From: JBHHZM01 sp046758065
Lineage (GTDB): Bacteria; Pseudomonadota; Alphaproteobacteria; JAAXGF01
Direction of reading: 5' to 3'
Assembly (NCBI GenBank): GCA_046758065.1
Contig: JBHHZM010000075.1
Location: 1 to 14,978 of the forward strand
DNA length: 14,978 bases
Shown here: positions 1 to 7,126 of the stretch, one piece after another
Layout: each line of letters begins with the position of its first letter
How positions within the stretch are numbered: position 1 is the stretch's first letter
The notes under the pieces: generated by a model
What the model saw: only the letters and a program-made list of their open reading frames with translations
Told to the model about the DNA's origin: nothing
Database searches by the model: none
Translations under genes and position numbers: made by a program

Positions 1-252
1 AGCCTGTTTCCGAAGTGGGGCGTCGCCAACCGGCATTTCGTCGCCGACGTCCTCGCCGTGGTCGGCCGCGACCGGAACGCGCCGATCGCGCTGATCTGCG
101 CCAGCGGCCGGCGCTCGGGCTACGCCCGGGACCTGCTCGCGAAAAACGGCTTCACGCGGGTCTACAGCATCGCCGAGGGCATGGCCGGCTCGGCCCGCGG
201 ACCTGGCTGGCTCGCTCGCGGCCTGCCCGTCGAGCCCTGCGATAGCTGCTGA
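1..252 (+). CDS. Rhodanese-like domain protein, C-terminal part (5' truncated by window edge)
   Basis: The reading frame is open from base 1 and ends at the TGA at 250-252, so only the last 83 residues are visible and the start lies outside the window. The rhodanese active-site loop is clear: Cys (codon 97-99) followed by A-S-G-R-R, the usual C-x4-R persulfide-carrying loop. Next come a segment typical of the family (SGYARDLLAKNGF) and a closing G-W-x-x-x-G-L-P-V motif. Such domains move sulfane sulfur to thiol acceptors or act as persulfide carriers. Without the N-terminus I cannot tell a single-domain protein from a fusion, nor its cellular location. A periplasmic cytochrome c gene follows 98 bases downstream on the same strand, but no functional link is shown. 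The family call is fairly sure; the specific role is not. Confidence 0.8.
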   Translation, partial: SLFPKWGVANRHFVADVLAVVGRDRNAPIALICASGRRSGYARDLLAKNGFTRVYSIAEGMAGSARGPGWLARGLPVEPCDSC

Positions 253-278
253 AAGCAGGCCGGTCTCGCATTGGCCGG

Positions 279-307
279 TTGCATGGACCGCGCCGTTCAA
301 CGATAAT
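279..307 (+). promoter_or_regulatory. Candidate sigma70-type promoter for the cytochrome c gene
   Basis: A GATAAT hexamer at 302-307 (5 of 6 to TATAAT) lies 17 bases after TTGCAT at 279-284 (only TTG matches a -35 box). It is 43 bases before the ATG at 351. The -10 is good and the -35 weak. It would give the cytochrome its own promoter apart from the rhodanese gene. Pattern match only. Confidence 0.35.
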
Positions 308-350
308 GCGGGCCTTTCCAATTTGATTCCAGAAGATCGGGAGATCGTGC

Positions 351-734
351 ATGAGAATGGTTAGAGTGTTCGGGTTTGCCGTGGCGGCTGCTGTCGCCCT
401 GGCCAGCGTCTCGGCCTGGGCCGGCGATCCGGCAAAGGGCAAGAAAGTCTTCAAGAAATGCAAGGCGTGCCATACCCTCGAGGCCGGCGGCAAGCACAAG
501 GTGGGTCCGAACCTGTACGGTCTGTTCGGCCGCACTTCGGGCACGGCAGAAGGCTACAAAAAGTACTCGAAGGCGATGAAGAAGGCGGCCATCGTCTGGG
601 ACGAGAAAACCCTCGACGAGTATCTCACCAAGCCGAAGAAGATGGTCCCGCATACCAGGATGAGTTTTCGGGGTCTGAAAAAAGAGAAACAGCGCAAGGA
701 CCTGATCGCCTACCTCAAGGAGGCGACCCAGTAG
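351..734 (+). CDS. Class I c-type cytochrome (cytochrome c2 / c550-like), periplasmic
   Basis: The 127-residue product carries periplasmic electrons between redox complexes. The N-terminus is a Sec signal peptide (hydrophobic residues about 5-23) with a likely cut after AWA at 24, leaving a mature chain near 103 residues. The haem c attachment motif is C37-K-A-C40-H41, followed by the VGPNLYGLFGR segment typical of class I cytochromes. The sixth haem ligand is probably Met104 in the MSFRGL segment, which aligns with the M-x-F-x-G-L pattern of the cytochrome c2/mitochondrial group; Met98 is a less likely alternative. The protein is very rich in lysine, as in cytochromes that dock on acidic partner faces. 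The ATG is preceded by GGGAG at 339-343, 7 bases upstream. It stands alone between a rhodanese gene and a hairpin terminator. The partner oxidase, reductase or reaction centre is not in the window. Confidence 0.93.
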   Translation: MRMVRVFGFAVAAAVALASVSAWAGDPAKGKKVFKKCKACHTLEAGGKHKVGPNLYGLFGRTSGTAEGYKKYSKAMKKAAIVWDEKTLDEYLTKPKKMVPHTRMSFRGLKKEKQRKDLIAYLKEATQ

Positions 735-767
735 GCGCAACCCTGGAACCGGATGCGCGAATTTCCG

Positions 768-795
768 AACCGCCGGGAGGACCTTCCCGGCGGTT
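768..795. terminator. Bidirectional hairpin terminator between convergent genes
   Basis: There is an 11-bp perfect inverted repeat, AACCGCCGGGA (768-778) and TCCCGGCGGTT (785-795), with a 6-base loop. It lies between the stop of the cytochrome gene (734) and the stop of the convergent usp gene (819). No long T run follows on either strand, so it may be an imperfect intrinsic terminator, but position and stability support a shared terminator. Confidence 0.65.
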
Positions 796-818
796 CTGGA
801 TTCGCTCGTCGGCGACGT

Positions 819-1247
819 TCAATCGCGGACGACGAGGACCGAGCAGGAGGCGTGGCGCACCACCCGTGCGGCGTTGGGGCCGATCAGGTAGTCCTTGAGC
901 TCGGGCCGGTGCGAGCCGATGACGATGAGATCGGCGGCGATCTTGCGGGCGGTGATCAGGATCTCCTCGTAGATCGTCCCGTAGGCCACGATATGCCGCA
1001 CCGTGATTCCGGGAGGCACGTGCGTCGCCGAAAACTCTTCGAGTTCCTTCCTCGACCGCGCCACCACCTCGTCCGCATAGTCTTTGGGAAAGAAATGCCC
1101 GACCACGGTCATGCCGTAGTCGGGCACGACCATCAGCAGATGAAGCGTGGAGTCGAACGCCCGGCAGTATTCCACCGCCGTGGGCAGCGCCTTGCGCCAC
1201 GAACTCTCGTCGGTGAGGTCGATGGTCAGGAGGATTTTGTCGTACAT
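819..1247 (-). CDS. Universal stress protein (UspA family), TRAP-transporter associated
   Basis: The 142-residue product is a single Usp domain of normal length. Asp10 sits at the end of the first beta strand (ILLTID), where the family contacts adenine. The C-terminal nucleotide loop reads GSHRPELKDYLIGPNA at residues 111-126, then RVVRHASCSVLVVR. This is the shorter UspF/G-like form of the loop rather than the classic G-x2-G-x9-G-S/T, and it has a proline where Ser/Thr often follows the last Gly. ATP or AMP binding is therefore likely but unproven. The gene starts 11 bases after the TRAP permease stop. An AGGAGGG ribosome-binding site (about 1253-1259) touches that TAG stop, so translation is probably coupled. 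In Halomonas the Usp protein TeaD, encoded beside the TRAP transporter TeaABC, regulates ectoine uptake; a similar role here is an inference. Confidence 0.92.
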   Translation of the reverse strand: MYDKILLTIDLTDESSWRKALPTAVEYCRAFDSTLHLLMVVPDYGMTVVGHFFPKDYADEVVARSRKELEEFSATHVPPGITVRHIVAYGTIYEEILITARKIAADLIVIGSHRPELKDYLIGPNAARVVRHASCSVLVVRD

Positions 1248-1258
1248 ATCCGTCCCTC

Positions 1259-3682
1259 CTATCCACCTATCCCGGCGGCCGGCGTTTCGGCCGCCAGCGT
1301 GCGGCGGCGGCGGATGAGCTGCGAGGCGATGACGAGCCCGAGCAAGGCAAGACCGAAGGGATAGACCAGTTCCTTCGGCGGGCGTCCGAGCTGTTCGACG
1401 TCGATGTCGGTCACCTCATCGAACAACTCGATGCCGGCCTGTTCGGCGATTCCGTCGAGTGCCAGGTCGACGACCTCGTAGCGGCCGCCTTCCGTGGCTT
1501 CCAGGCTGATTCCGTAAAGCTCCTGAAGGGTGGCGGCCGGCGCGTCGGGCGGCGCGACGCGGTACAACTTGAAGCGGTCGCCGTAGTCGGTTGTGCGCAC
1601 GACGTGGAATCGGACGGTGCGGCCGGGCTCGATAGCGGCTTCACCGCTGATGAACTTGTCCAGGTCGACGGGCGCGAACTCGGGATAGATCTGGTTGAGG
1701 ATGAAATCGGGCCTGAACAGCGCCAGGATGACGACGATCAGCAGCAGCGATTCGTGGAGATTGGTCTTGATGATCATCCAGCCCTGGGTGAGCGAACTGA
1801 AAGACAGCAGGGCGATCAGCGAGACGACGAATATCAGCAGGCCGTGCCACACGCTGGTGACGCCGACCAGCAGCAGTTCCGGGTTGAAGATGAAGATGAA
1901 CGGCAGGATCGCCGTGCGAATGTCGTACATGAACCCCTGAACCCCGGTCTTGATCGGATCGGCGCGCGATATCGCCGCCGCAGCGAACGCCGCAAGACAG
2001 ACCGGCGGGGTGTCGTCGGCGAGAATGCCGAAGTAGAAGACATAGAGGTGAACCGCGATCAGCGGCAGCACGAGACCCGCGGCGGTGCCAAGCTCGACCA
2101 GCACGCCGGCGAGCAGCGAGGCGACGACGAGATAGTTCGCGGTGGTCGGCAGCCCCATGCCGAGAATAAGGCACAGCACGGCGGTGAGGATGAGAAGGAT
2201 ATAAACGTTGCCGCCGGAAAGCACTTCGACGACGCCGACGAGGGCGTTGTTGAGGCCGGTCGAGCCGACCGCGCCGACGATGATGCCGGCTGCGGCCACG
2301 GCGATCGCGATGTTGACCATGTTGCGGGCGCCGGCGATCAGACCCTCGTAGATCTCGACCAGACCGTCGATCACGCCGCGCGCGACCGGGGCGCCTTTGC
2401 GCTGCGCCGCCAGCATTTCCTGAATGACGATGATCGCCATGAGCAGCAGGATCGAATAGAAAACGGCGGTGCCCGCGGTCCAGCGTTCGACCATCAGCAG
2501 GTAAATCAGCACGGCGATCGGGATCAGGAAGTGGATCCCGTTCATGAAGGTCCTGCGCAACGGCGGCAACTCGGCGCGCGGCAGTCCTTTCAGTCCCAGT
2601 TTCAGCGCTTCGAGATGCGAAATGTACATCAGCGCGACGTAGCTGATCGTCGCCGGGATGAAAGCGGCGACCACGACGTCGAAATACGAGACGCCGATAA
2701 ATTCGGCGATGATGAACGCCGCCGCCCCCATGATCGGCGGCATGATCTGGCCGTTGGTCGAAGCCGCGACCTCGATCGCTCCCGCCTTTACCGCCGGGAT
2801 GCCGGTCTTGCGCATGACCGGAATAGTGAACACGCCCGTGGTCACGACGTTGCCGATCGAGGAGCCGGAAATCATCCCGGTCATGCCGGACGCCAGGATC
2901 GCCGCCTTGGCGGGTCCGCCCCGAAAGCGTCCGACCATGGAGAACGACAGGTCGAGGAAGTATTTTCCGGCGCCGGCCTTGTCGAGCAGCGCCCCGAACA
3001 GCACGAACAAAAAAACGAAGCTGACCGAAACCGAAATGGGAATGCCGAAAATCGCCTCGCCGCCCAGCCAGTGGTAGCCGATCAGCCGGGTCAGCGAGAG
3101 ACCGCGATGCGAAATGATGTCGGGCATCGACTGGCCGAAAATCGAGTACACCAGGAAGAAGCTGGCGACGATGACCAGAGGGATGCCGATGCTGCGCCGT
3201 GTCGCTTCGAGCAAGAGCAGCATGCCGATGCCGCCGAGCACGGCCTCGAACGGAAAGGAAAAGTCGAGCCCGAAAAGCGAAACGTCGATATTGAGCAGGA
3301 TGCCCTGACGCGCGACCAGCCCGTCGTAACCGAAAAACAGGTAAAGCGCGCAGCCGCACCCCAGAAGCGCCAGAACCACGTCGTAAAGGGGGATCCGTTC
3401 CGTCGCCAGCCGCCGCGCGGCGGGAAACATGAGAAAACAGAGCAACAGCCCGAACGCCAGATGGACGCCCCGGGCCGGAACGTCGACGATGATTCCGAAA
3501 TCGAACAGGAACGGAAACGGCGAGGCGATCCACAACTGGAAAAGTGACCAGATCGCGGCGATGGCGCCAATCAGCGCGGCGACCCGTGGTCCGTGTTTGC
3601 GCCCGCCATAATCGACCTCTTCGAGCGCTTTCTGGAGGTCCTCGGGTGCCGGTTCGGCCGTTGGGACGTTCTGTTCAGCCAT
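1259..3682 (-). CDS. TRAP transporter fused permease (4TM/12TM, DctQ-DctM fusion) with C-terminal DUF3394-like domain
   Basis: The 807-residue inner-membrane protein joins the small and large TRAP subunits in one chain, as usual for TAXI-type TRAP systems. It drives sodium- or proton-coupled uptake of a solute delivered by the periplasmic binding protein. After a short charged N-terminus come DctQ-like membrane segments (about 33-120). The DctM part holds the conserved ASTNGQIMPPIMGAAAFI segment (about 304-325) and GMGLPTTANY (about 506-515). The last 150 residues carry a soluble domain (about 655-770) and a final membrane helix (773-790) ending in a basic RRRR stop. This matches the DUF3394 tail known on such fusions, recognised from memory of the family. 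The ATG at 3682 has only a weak AGG upstream. It follows the binding-protein gene after 96 bases holding an internal terminator-like hairpin, so it is probably made at a lower level than that protein. Confidence 0.94.
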   Translation of the reverse strand: MAEQNVPTAEPAPEDLQKALEEVDYGGRKHGPRVAALIGAIAAIWSLFQLWIASPFPFLFDFGIIVDVPARGVHLAFGLLLCFLMFPAARRLATERIPLYDVVLALLGCGCALYLFFGYDGLVARQGILLNIDVSLFGLDFSFPFEAVLGGIGMLLLLEATRRSIGIPLVIVASFFLVYSIFGQSMPDIISHRGLSLTRLIGYHWLGGEAIFGIPISVSVSFVFLFVLFGALLDKAGAGKYFLDLSFSMVGRFRGGPAKAAILASGMTGMISGSSIGNVVTTGVFTIPVMRKTGIPAVKAGAIEVAASTNGQIMPPIMGAAAFIIAEFIGVSYFDVVVAAFIPATISYVALMYISHLEALKLGLKGLPRAELPPLRRTFMNGIHFLIPIAVLIYLLMVERWTAGTAVFYSILLLMAIIVIQEMLAAQRKGAPVARGVIDGLVEIYEGLIAGARNMVNIAIAVAAAGIIVGAVGSTGLNNALVGVVEVLSGGNVYILLILTAVLCLILGMGLPTTANYLVVASLLAGVLVELGTAAGLVLPLIAVHLYVFYFGILADDTPPVCLAAFAAAAISRADPIKTGVQGFMYDIRTAILPFIFIFNPELLLVGVTSVWHGLLIFVVSLIALLSFSSLTQGWMIIKTNLHESLLLIVVILALFRPDFILNQIYPEFAPVDLDKFISGEAAIEPGRTVRFHVVRTTDYGDRFKLYRVAPPDAPAATLQELYGISLEATEGGRYEVVDLALDGIAEQAGIELFDEVTDIDVEQLGRPPKELVYPFGLALLGLVIASQLIRRRRTLAAETPAAGIGG

Positions 3683-3710
3683 GAGCTTCGCCTGAAATTC
3701 TTTTGGTTCC

Positions 3711-3760
3711 CAAAAAAGGTCAAAAAAAGAGGGCCGGCGCCCCCTGCGGGAGGCGCCGGG
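3711..3760 (-). terminator. Intercistronic rho-independent terminator / attenuator between binding protein and permease
   Basis: Read on the minus strand, the 8-bp perfect stem CCGGCGCC/GGCGCCGG (3752-3759 with 3734-3741) can be lengthened by CCC/GGG pairing. It is followed at once by CCCTC, seven Ts (3722-3728) and, four bases later, six more Ts (3712-3717). This is the most canonical intrinsic terminator in the window, yet it lies inside the transporter operon. Partial read-through would make more binding protein than permease. Confidence 0.8.
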
Positions 3761-3778
3761 TATGGTCGGCAGTCGGTC

Positions 3779-4783
3779 TTACATCCAGCCTTTTTCCTTG
3801 TAGTACTTGACAGCGCCCGGATGCAGCGGGGCCGACAGCGCGTCCTTGATCATGTGCTTGGGATCGAGGTTGGCGAAGGCGGGGTGGAGCTTCCTGAAGT
3901 CGTCGAGATTCTCGAACACCGCCCGGGTTACCTCATAGACCACGTCCGCGGGCACGTCTGCGCTGGTCACGAAAGTGGCCTTGACGCCGAACGTCGTGAT
4001 GTCCTCGGTAGTCGTCTTGTAGGTGCCCTTCGGGATCGTCGCGAAGGCGTAGTACGCATTTTCGTCGACCAGTTTCTTCTCGACGGCCGTGTTGAGATTG
4101 ATGATCCTCGCGTCGCAACCGTCGGTGGCGACTGAAACGCCGGCGTTGGGCACGCCCACGGTGTAGCCGTAGGCGTCGATCTTGCCATCGCACAGCGCCT
4201 TCGACTGTTCCGTCGAGGTCAGCTCGGTGGCGATTTTGAAGTCGCTCTTCTTCATCCCGTAGGCCTTCATCAGGACTTCGGTGGTTCCCCGCTGACCCGA
4301 TCCCGGGTTACCGATGTTGAAGCGCTTGCCCTTGAGATCAGTGAAGGAGTTGATGTCGGAGCCCTTGGCGACGATGACATGGTACGGCTCGGGATGGACC
4401 GAGAACACGGCCCTCAGCTTCTTGAACGGCTTGACCTTGTCCGGCGCCGTACCGTTGTAGGCGTGATATTGCCAGTCGGACTGGGCAACGCCGAAGTCGA
4501 GCTCGCCCTGGCTGATCTGGCCGATGTTGTAGGTCGAGCCGCCGGTCGACGGGGCGGCACAGCGAATGCCGTGCTTGCGTCCCTTCTTCCGCCCTTCGGC
4601 GGCTTCCTTGTGCACCATGCGGCAGATCGACTGACCGACCACGAAGTAAACGCCGGTCGGGCCGCCGGTGCCGATGGCGATGAAGCGCTTGTCCGCTGCG
4701 AACGCTTGACCCGACGGGTACAGGGCCACGCCGACGGCGATCGCCAGCGCTGCCATAATCGTTGATACTGCAATGCGTTTCAT
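3779..4783 (-). CDS. TAXI family TRAP transporter solute-binding protein
   Basis: The 334-residue periplasmic protein captures the substrate and hands it to the fused permease. I chose the ATG at 4783 over an upstream in-frame ATG at 4840. It has an AAGGAGGA ribosome-binding site (4793-4800) 9 bases away and opens directly into a signal peptide (MKRIAVSTIM..., cut after AFA at 29). The mature start IAIGTGGPTGVYFVVGQ is the TAXI signature. Further family landmarks are GGSTYNIGQISQGELDFGVAQSD (split here as GGSTYNIGQI, 81-90, and GELDFGVAQSD, 93-103) and GNPGSGQRGTTE (158-169). Known TAXI proteins bind compounds such as glutamate or 2-oxoglutarate; the ligand here cannot be read from sequence. 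Two cysteines (54 and 75) in the first lobe and Cys198/Cys223 in the second could form disulfides. The upstream neighbours, BKACE and aminotransferase, suggest an amino or keto acid ligand. Confidence 0.94.
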   Translation of the reverse strand: MKRIAVSTIMAALAIAVGVALYPSGQAFAADKRFIAIGTGGPTGVYFVVGQSICRMVHKEAAEGRKKGRKHGIRCAAPSTGGSTYNIGQISQGELDFGVAQSDWQYHAYNGTAPDKVKPFKKLRAVFSVHPEPYHVIVAKGSDINSFTDLKGKRFNIGNPGSGQRGTTEVLMKAYGMKKSDFKIATELTSTEQSKALCDGKIDAYGYTVGVPNAGVSVATDGCDARIINLNTAVEKKLVDENAYYAFATIPKGTYKTTTEDITTFGVKATFVTSADVPADVVYEVTRAVFENLDDFRKLHPAFANLDPKHMIKDALSAPLHPGAVKYYKEKGWM

Positions 4784-4848
4784 GACGCTTTGTCCTCCTT
4801 CTCGTTCCAACCAACCCGTTGCGTGTAAACGGTCTCGCACAGTTGGCG

Positions 4849-4919
4849 CGTGCCACCCTCACTCTAGACCCGGCATGTCTGTGACGCTACCGGGGGACCC
4901 GACGGACGGGGGTGGCACG
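4849..4919. repeat. Long-range inverted repeat in the leader of the binding-protein gene
   Basis: CGTGCCACCC (4849-4858) and its exact complement GGGTGGCACG (4910-4919) are 51 bases apart. A shorter pair, CCCGG (4869-4873) and CCGGG (4890-4894), nests inside. The 175-base gap between BKACE and the binding-protein gene could thus fold into a two-storey stem. It may end the BKACE transcript, protect the binding-protein mRNA, or bind a dimeric regulator. No T run follows, so a simple intrinsic terminator is unlikely. Confidence 0.5.
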
Positions 4920-4958
4920 TTCCATGATGTCCGCCGCCAGGAAGCCTTTCTCTCGTTT

Positions 4959-5795
4959 CTAGTTCATCAGTCCCCACAGCATGTCCCGCGCCTCCGCCCC
5001 GTCGGCCAGCGAACGCCCTAGAAGCGCGGCGCCCGTTTGCACCTGGACGACCAGCGCCGCGTTGTCCGGCGCGCGCGAGCCGTCGCTCAGGGCGAGGTTG
5101 TTCTCGAAGCCGACCCGGACGTGGCCGCCCAGCCCGGCCGCCGTCAGCGCGCAGGCGCTCTCTTGCGCGCCGAAGGCGCAGACCGCCCAGGGCGAGGGGT
5201 CTTCGCCGTGGACGGCGAGGAAAGGCAGAAGATCGCGCGGCGCCGATGTCCGCTGCGTGCTGTAGTGGCCGAGCACGAACAGCAGGAAATGCCGGTCGCC
5301 CGGGATCACGCCGCGACCGCGCAATGCGCGGTAACGATCGATCTCGTCCGGCGAATAAACGATGAACTGCGGCAGGATGCGTTCGACGGCGAGCCAGTCC
5401 AGGAAACCCGCGGCTTTCGGTTCGCCGGCCTCGTCGGGAACGATCTCGCGCAGCGCGAGCGAGACCGCCTCGGGCCGGAGCTCCCGCACCACCGCCATCT
5501 GCTGGTCGACGCCGTAGCGCCCCGCCGCTTCGCTGGTCACCTGAACGATGATCTCCTCGCCGGCTTCGCGACGGATGGCGACGGTGGCCGTCCGATAGGC
5601 GTCGGCGGCGAGCAGGTGGCGCCCTTCGCGATCGCGGACGTGCAGATGAATCATCGCCGCGCCCGCGTCCCGGCAAGCGGCGGCACAGCTCGCGATCTCG
5701 TCCGGCGTGATCGGCAGAGCCGGATGATCCGCCTTGGTCCGGCGCGCGCCGTTGGGCGCCACGGTAACGATCAGCGCGGACCGGGGGTCGCTCAC
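4959..5795 (-). CDS. Beta-keto acid cleavage enzyme (BKACE, DUF849 family)
   Basis: The 278-residue TIM-barrel enzyme belongs to the family of Kce, which condenses a beta-keto acid with acetyl-CoA to give acetoacetate and an acyl-CoA. The zinc ligands are visible: HLH at 50-52 in MIHLHVRD, His or neighbours near 225 (GGHVRVGFENN), and Glu231. LPITPDEIA (27-35) and VQVTSEAAGRY (84-94) are typical of a common proteobacterial subgroup. Thr87 takes the place of Kce Ser82, Arg18 that of Kce Glu14, and Asn232 that of Kce Asp231 (aligned from memory), so the substrate is probably not that of lysine fermentation. The GTG start overlaps the aminotransferase stop (GTGA) and has GGAGG 4 bases upstream, so translation is coupled. 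The database name '3-keto-5-aminohexanoate cleavage protein' would over-predict the substrate. Confidence 0.9.
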   Translation of the reverse strand: MSDPRSALIVTVAPNGARRTKADHPALPITPDEIASCAAACRDAGAAMIHLHVRDREGRHLLAADAYRTATVAIRREAGEEIIVQVTSEAAGRYGVDQQMAVVRELRPEAVSLALREIVPDEAGEPKAAGFLDWLAVERILPQFIVYSPDEIDRYRALRGRGVIPGDRHFLLFVLGHYSTQRTSAPRDLLPFLAVHGEDPSPWAVCAFGAQESACALTAAGLGGHVRVGFENNLALSDGSRAPDNAALVVQVQTGAALLGRSLADGAEARDMLWGLMN

Positions 5796-7126
5796 GACAC
5801 GACCTCCGCGATCGCCGAATCGACCGCCTCGCCCAGGCGTTCGACGATGAGGGCGATATCCTCGCTGTCGACGATGAAGGGCGGGGCGAGAAGGACGTGG
5901 TCACCGTTGGCTCCGTCGATCGTGCCGCCCGTGGGATAGCAGATCAGCCCGCGCGCCATCGCACTTTTCTTGATCCGACGATGGAGCCCGAGGCTGGGGT
6001 CGAACGGCGCCTTGCTCGTCCGGTCGGCGACCAGTTCGACGCCGACAAGCAGGCCGCGCCCGCGGATGTCGCCGACATGGGCATGGTTGCCGAAGCGCGC
6101 TTCGAGACCGCGCATGAGCGCCGCGCCCTGACGGCGGACGTTGTCGAGCAGTCCATCCTCGCGGATCACCCGCTGGACGGCGAGCGCGGCGGCGCAGGCG
6201 GTGGCGTGCCCCATATAGGTATGGCCGTGCTGGAAGAAGCCCGAACCTTCGCGGATGGCGTCGCAGATGCCGCCCGAGACGAACAGCGCACCGATCGGCT
6301 GATAGCCGGCGCCGAGCCCCTTGGCCGTGGCCAGAAGATCGGGACTGACGCCGTCCTGCTCGCAGGCGAACAACGTGCCGGTGCGGCCCATGCCGCACAT
6401 CACCTCGTCGAGGATGAGCAGCACGCCGTAGCGATCGCAGATCTCGCGCACGCGCCTGAAGTAACCCGGGACCGCGGCGACGGCGCCGGCGGTGGCGCCG
6501 ACCACGGGTTCGGCGACGAAACCGATCACCGTTTCGGGACCGAGTTCGCGGATTTTCGCTTCGAGCTCGTCGGCGACGCGCCGCCCGTAATCCTCCTCGG
6601 TTTCGTCGTCACGGCGGTCGCGATAGGCGTAACACGGCGCGATGTGGTGCGTCTCGACGAGCAGCGGCTCGAACTTGCGACGCCGCCATTCGTTGCCGCC
6701 GACGGCGAGGGCCCCCAGCGTGTTGCCGTGATAACTCTGGCGCCGGGCGATGAAATGGCGGCGTTCGGGTTGGCCGATTTCGAGGAAGTACTGGCGCGCG
6801 AGCTTGAGCGCCGCCTCCACCGCCTCGGAGCCCCCCGAGACGAAATAGATGCGTTCGAGCCCGGCCGGCGCGTCGGCGATCAACACATCGGCCAGTTCTT
6901 CCTGCGCCCGGGAAGTGAAGAAGGCGGAGTGGACGAAAGCGATGCGGTCGATCTGCTGCTTGATGGCCGCGATCACCGCGGGATGGCTGTGGCCGAGGCA
7001 CGAGACCGCGGCCCCGCCCGAGGCATCGAGATAACGTCGGCCCTCGACGTCGACGATATAGATGCCGTCGCCCTGTACCGCGACGGGTAGCGTCTCGTCC
7101 GGCCGGCGGTGGAAGACGTGGTTCAT
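5792..7126 (-). CDS. Class III pyridoxal-phosphate aminotransferase (omega-amino acid type)
   Basis: The 444-residue enzyme is of normal length for the family and lacks only nothing obvious. Visible landmarks: LDASGGAAVSCLGHSHP (34-50), the phosphate-binding SGGSEAVEAALKLAR (97-111), YHG (132-134) whose histidine region stacks on the cofactor, AEPVVG (206-210), LDEVMCGMGRTG (239-250) with Asp240 holding the pyridine nitrogen, and the Schiff-base Lys269 in ATAKGLGAGYQP. The fold group moves amino groups from omega- or beta-amino acids and amines to pyruvate or 2-oxoglutarate. The ATG (7126) overlaps the regulator stop as ATGA, with GGGAGG 8 bases upstream; its own stop overlaps the BKACE start. 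Coupling to BKACE suggests that its product, directly or after another step, is a beta-keto acid. Database labels such as 'aspartate aminotransferase family' refer to the superfamily only. Confidence 0.94.
   Translation of the reverse strand: MNHVFHRRPDETLPVAVQGDGIYIVDVEGRRYLDASGGAAVSCLGHSHPAVIAAIKQQIDRIAFVHSAFFTSRAQEELADVLIADAPAGLERIYFVSGGSEAVEAALKLARQYFLEIGQPERRHFIARRQSYHGNTLGALAVGGNEWRRRKFEPLLVETHHIAPCYAYRDRRDDETEEDYGRRVADELEAKIRELGPETVIGFVAEPVVGATAGAVAAVPGYFRRVREICDRYGVLLILDEVMCGMGRTGTLFACEQDGVSPDLLATAKGLGAGYQPIGALFVSGGICDAIREGSGFFQHGHTYMGHATACAAALAVQRVIREDGLLDNVRRQGAALMRGLEARFGNHAHVGDIRGRGLLVGVELVADRTSKAPFDPSLGLHRRIKKSAMARGLICYPTGGTIDGANGDHVLLAPPFIVDSEDIALIVERLGEAVDSAIAEVVS

Noticed and set aside
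1604..3547. Long open frame on the plus strand (about 647 codons) opposite the TRAP permease
   Set aside because: Its product is a low-complexity string of charged residues (D, R, E, Q, H), as expected from the complement of a hydrophobic GC-rich membrane gene. The minus-strand frame has clear family motifs.
4784..4840. Longer start for the TAXI binding protein at 4840
   Set aside because: It would add 19 charged residues before the signal peptide and skip the strong AAGGAGGA site that precedes the ATG at 4783.
4849..4919. Sigma54-type (-24/-12) promoter suggested by TGGCACG on both arms
   Set aside because: On neither strand does a GC pair of a TTGC box fall at the required distance from the GG; the similarity ends with the first half.
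5897..7090. Plus-strand open frame (about 397 codons) opposite the aminotransferase
   Set aside because: Antisense shadow of a gene with complete PLP-enzyme motifs; no recognisable domain in the product.
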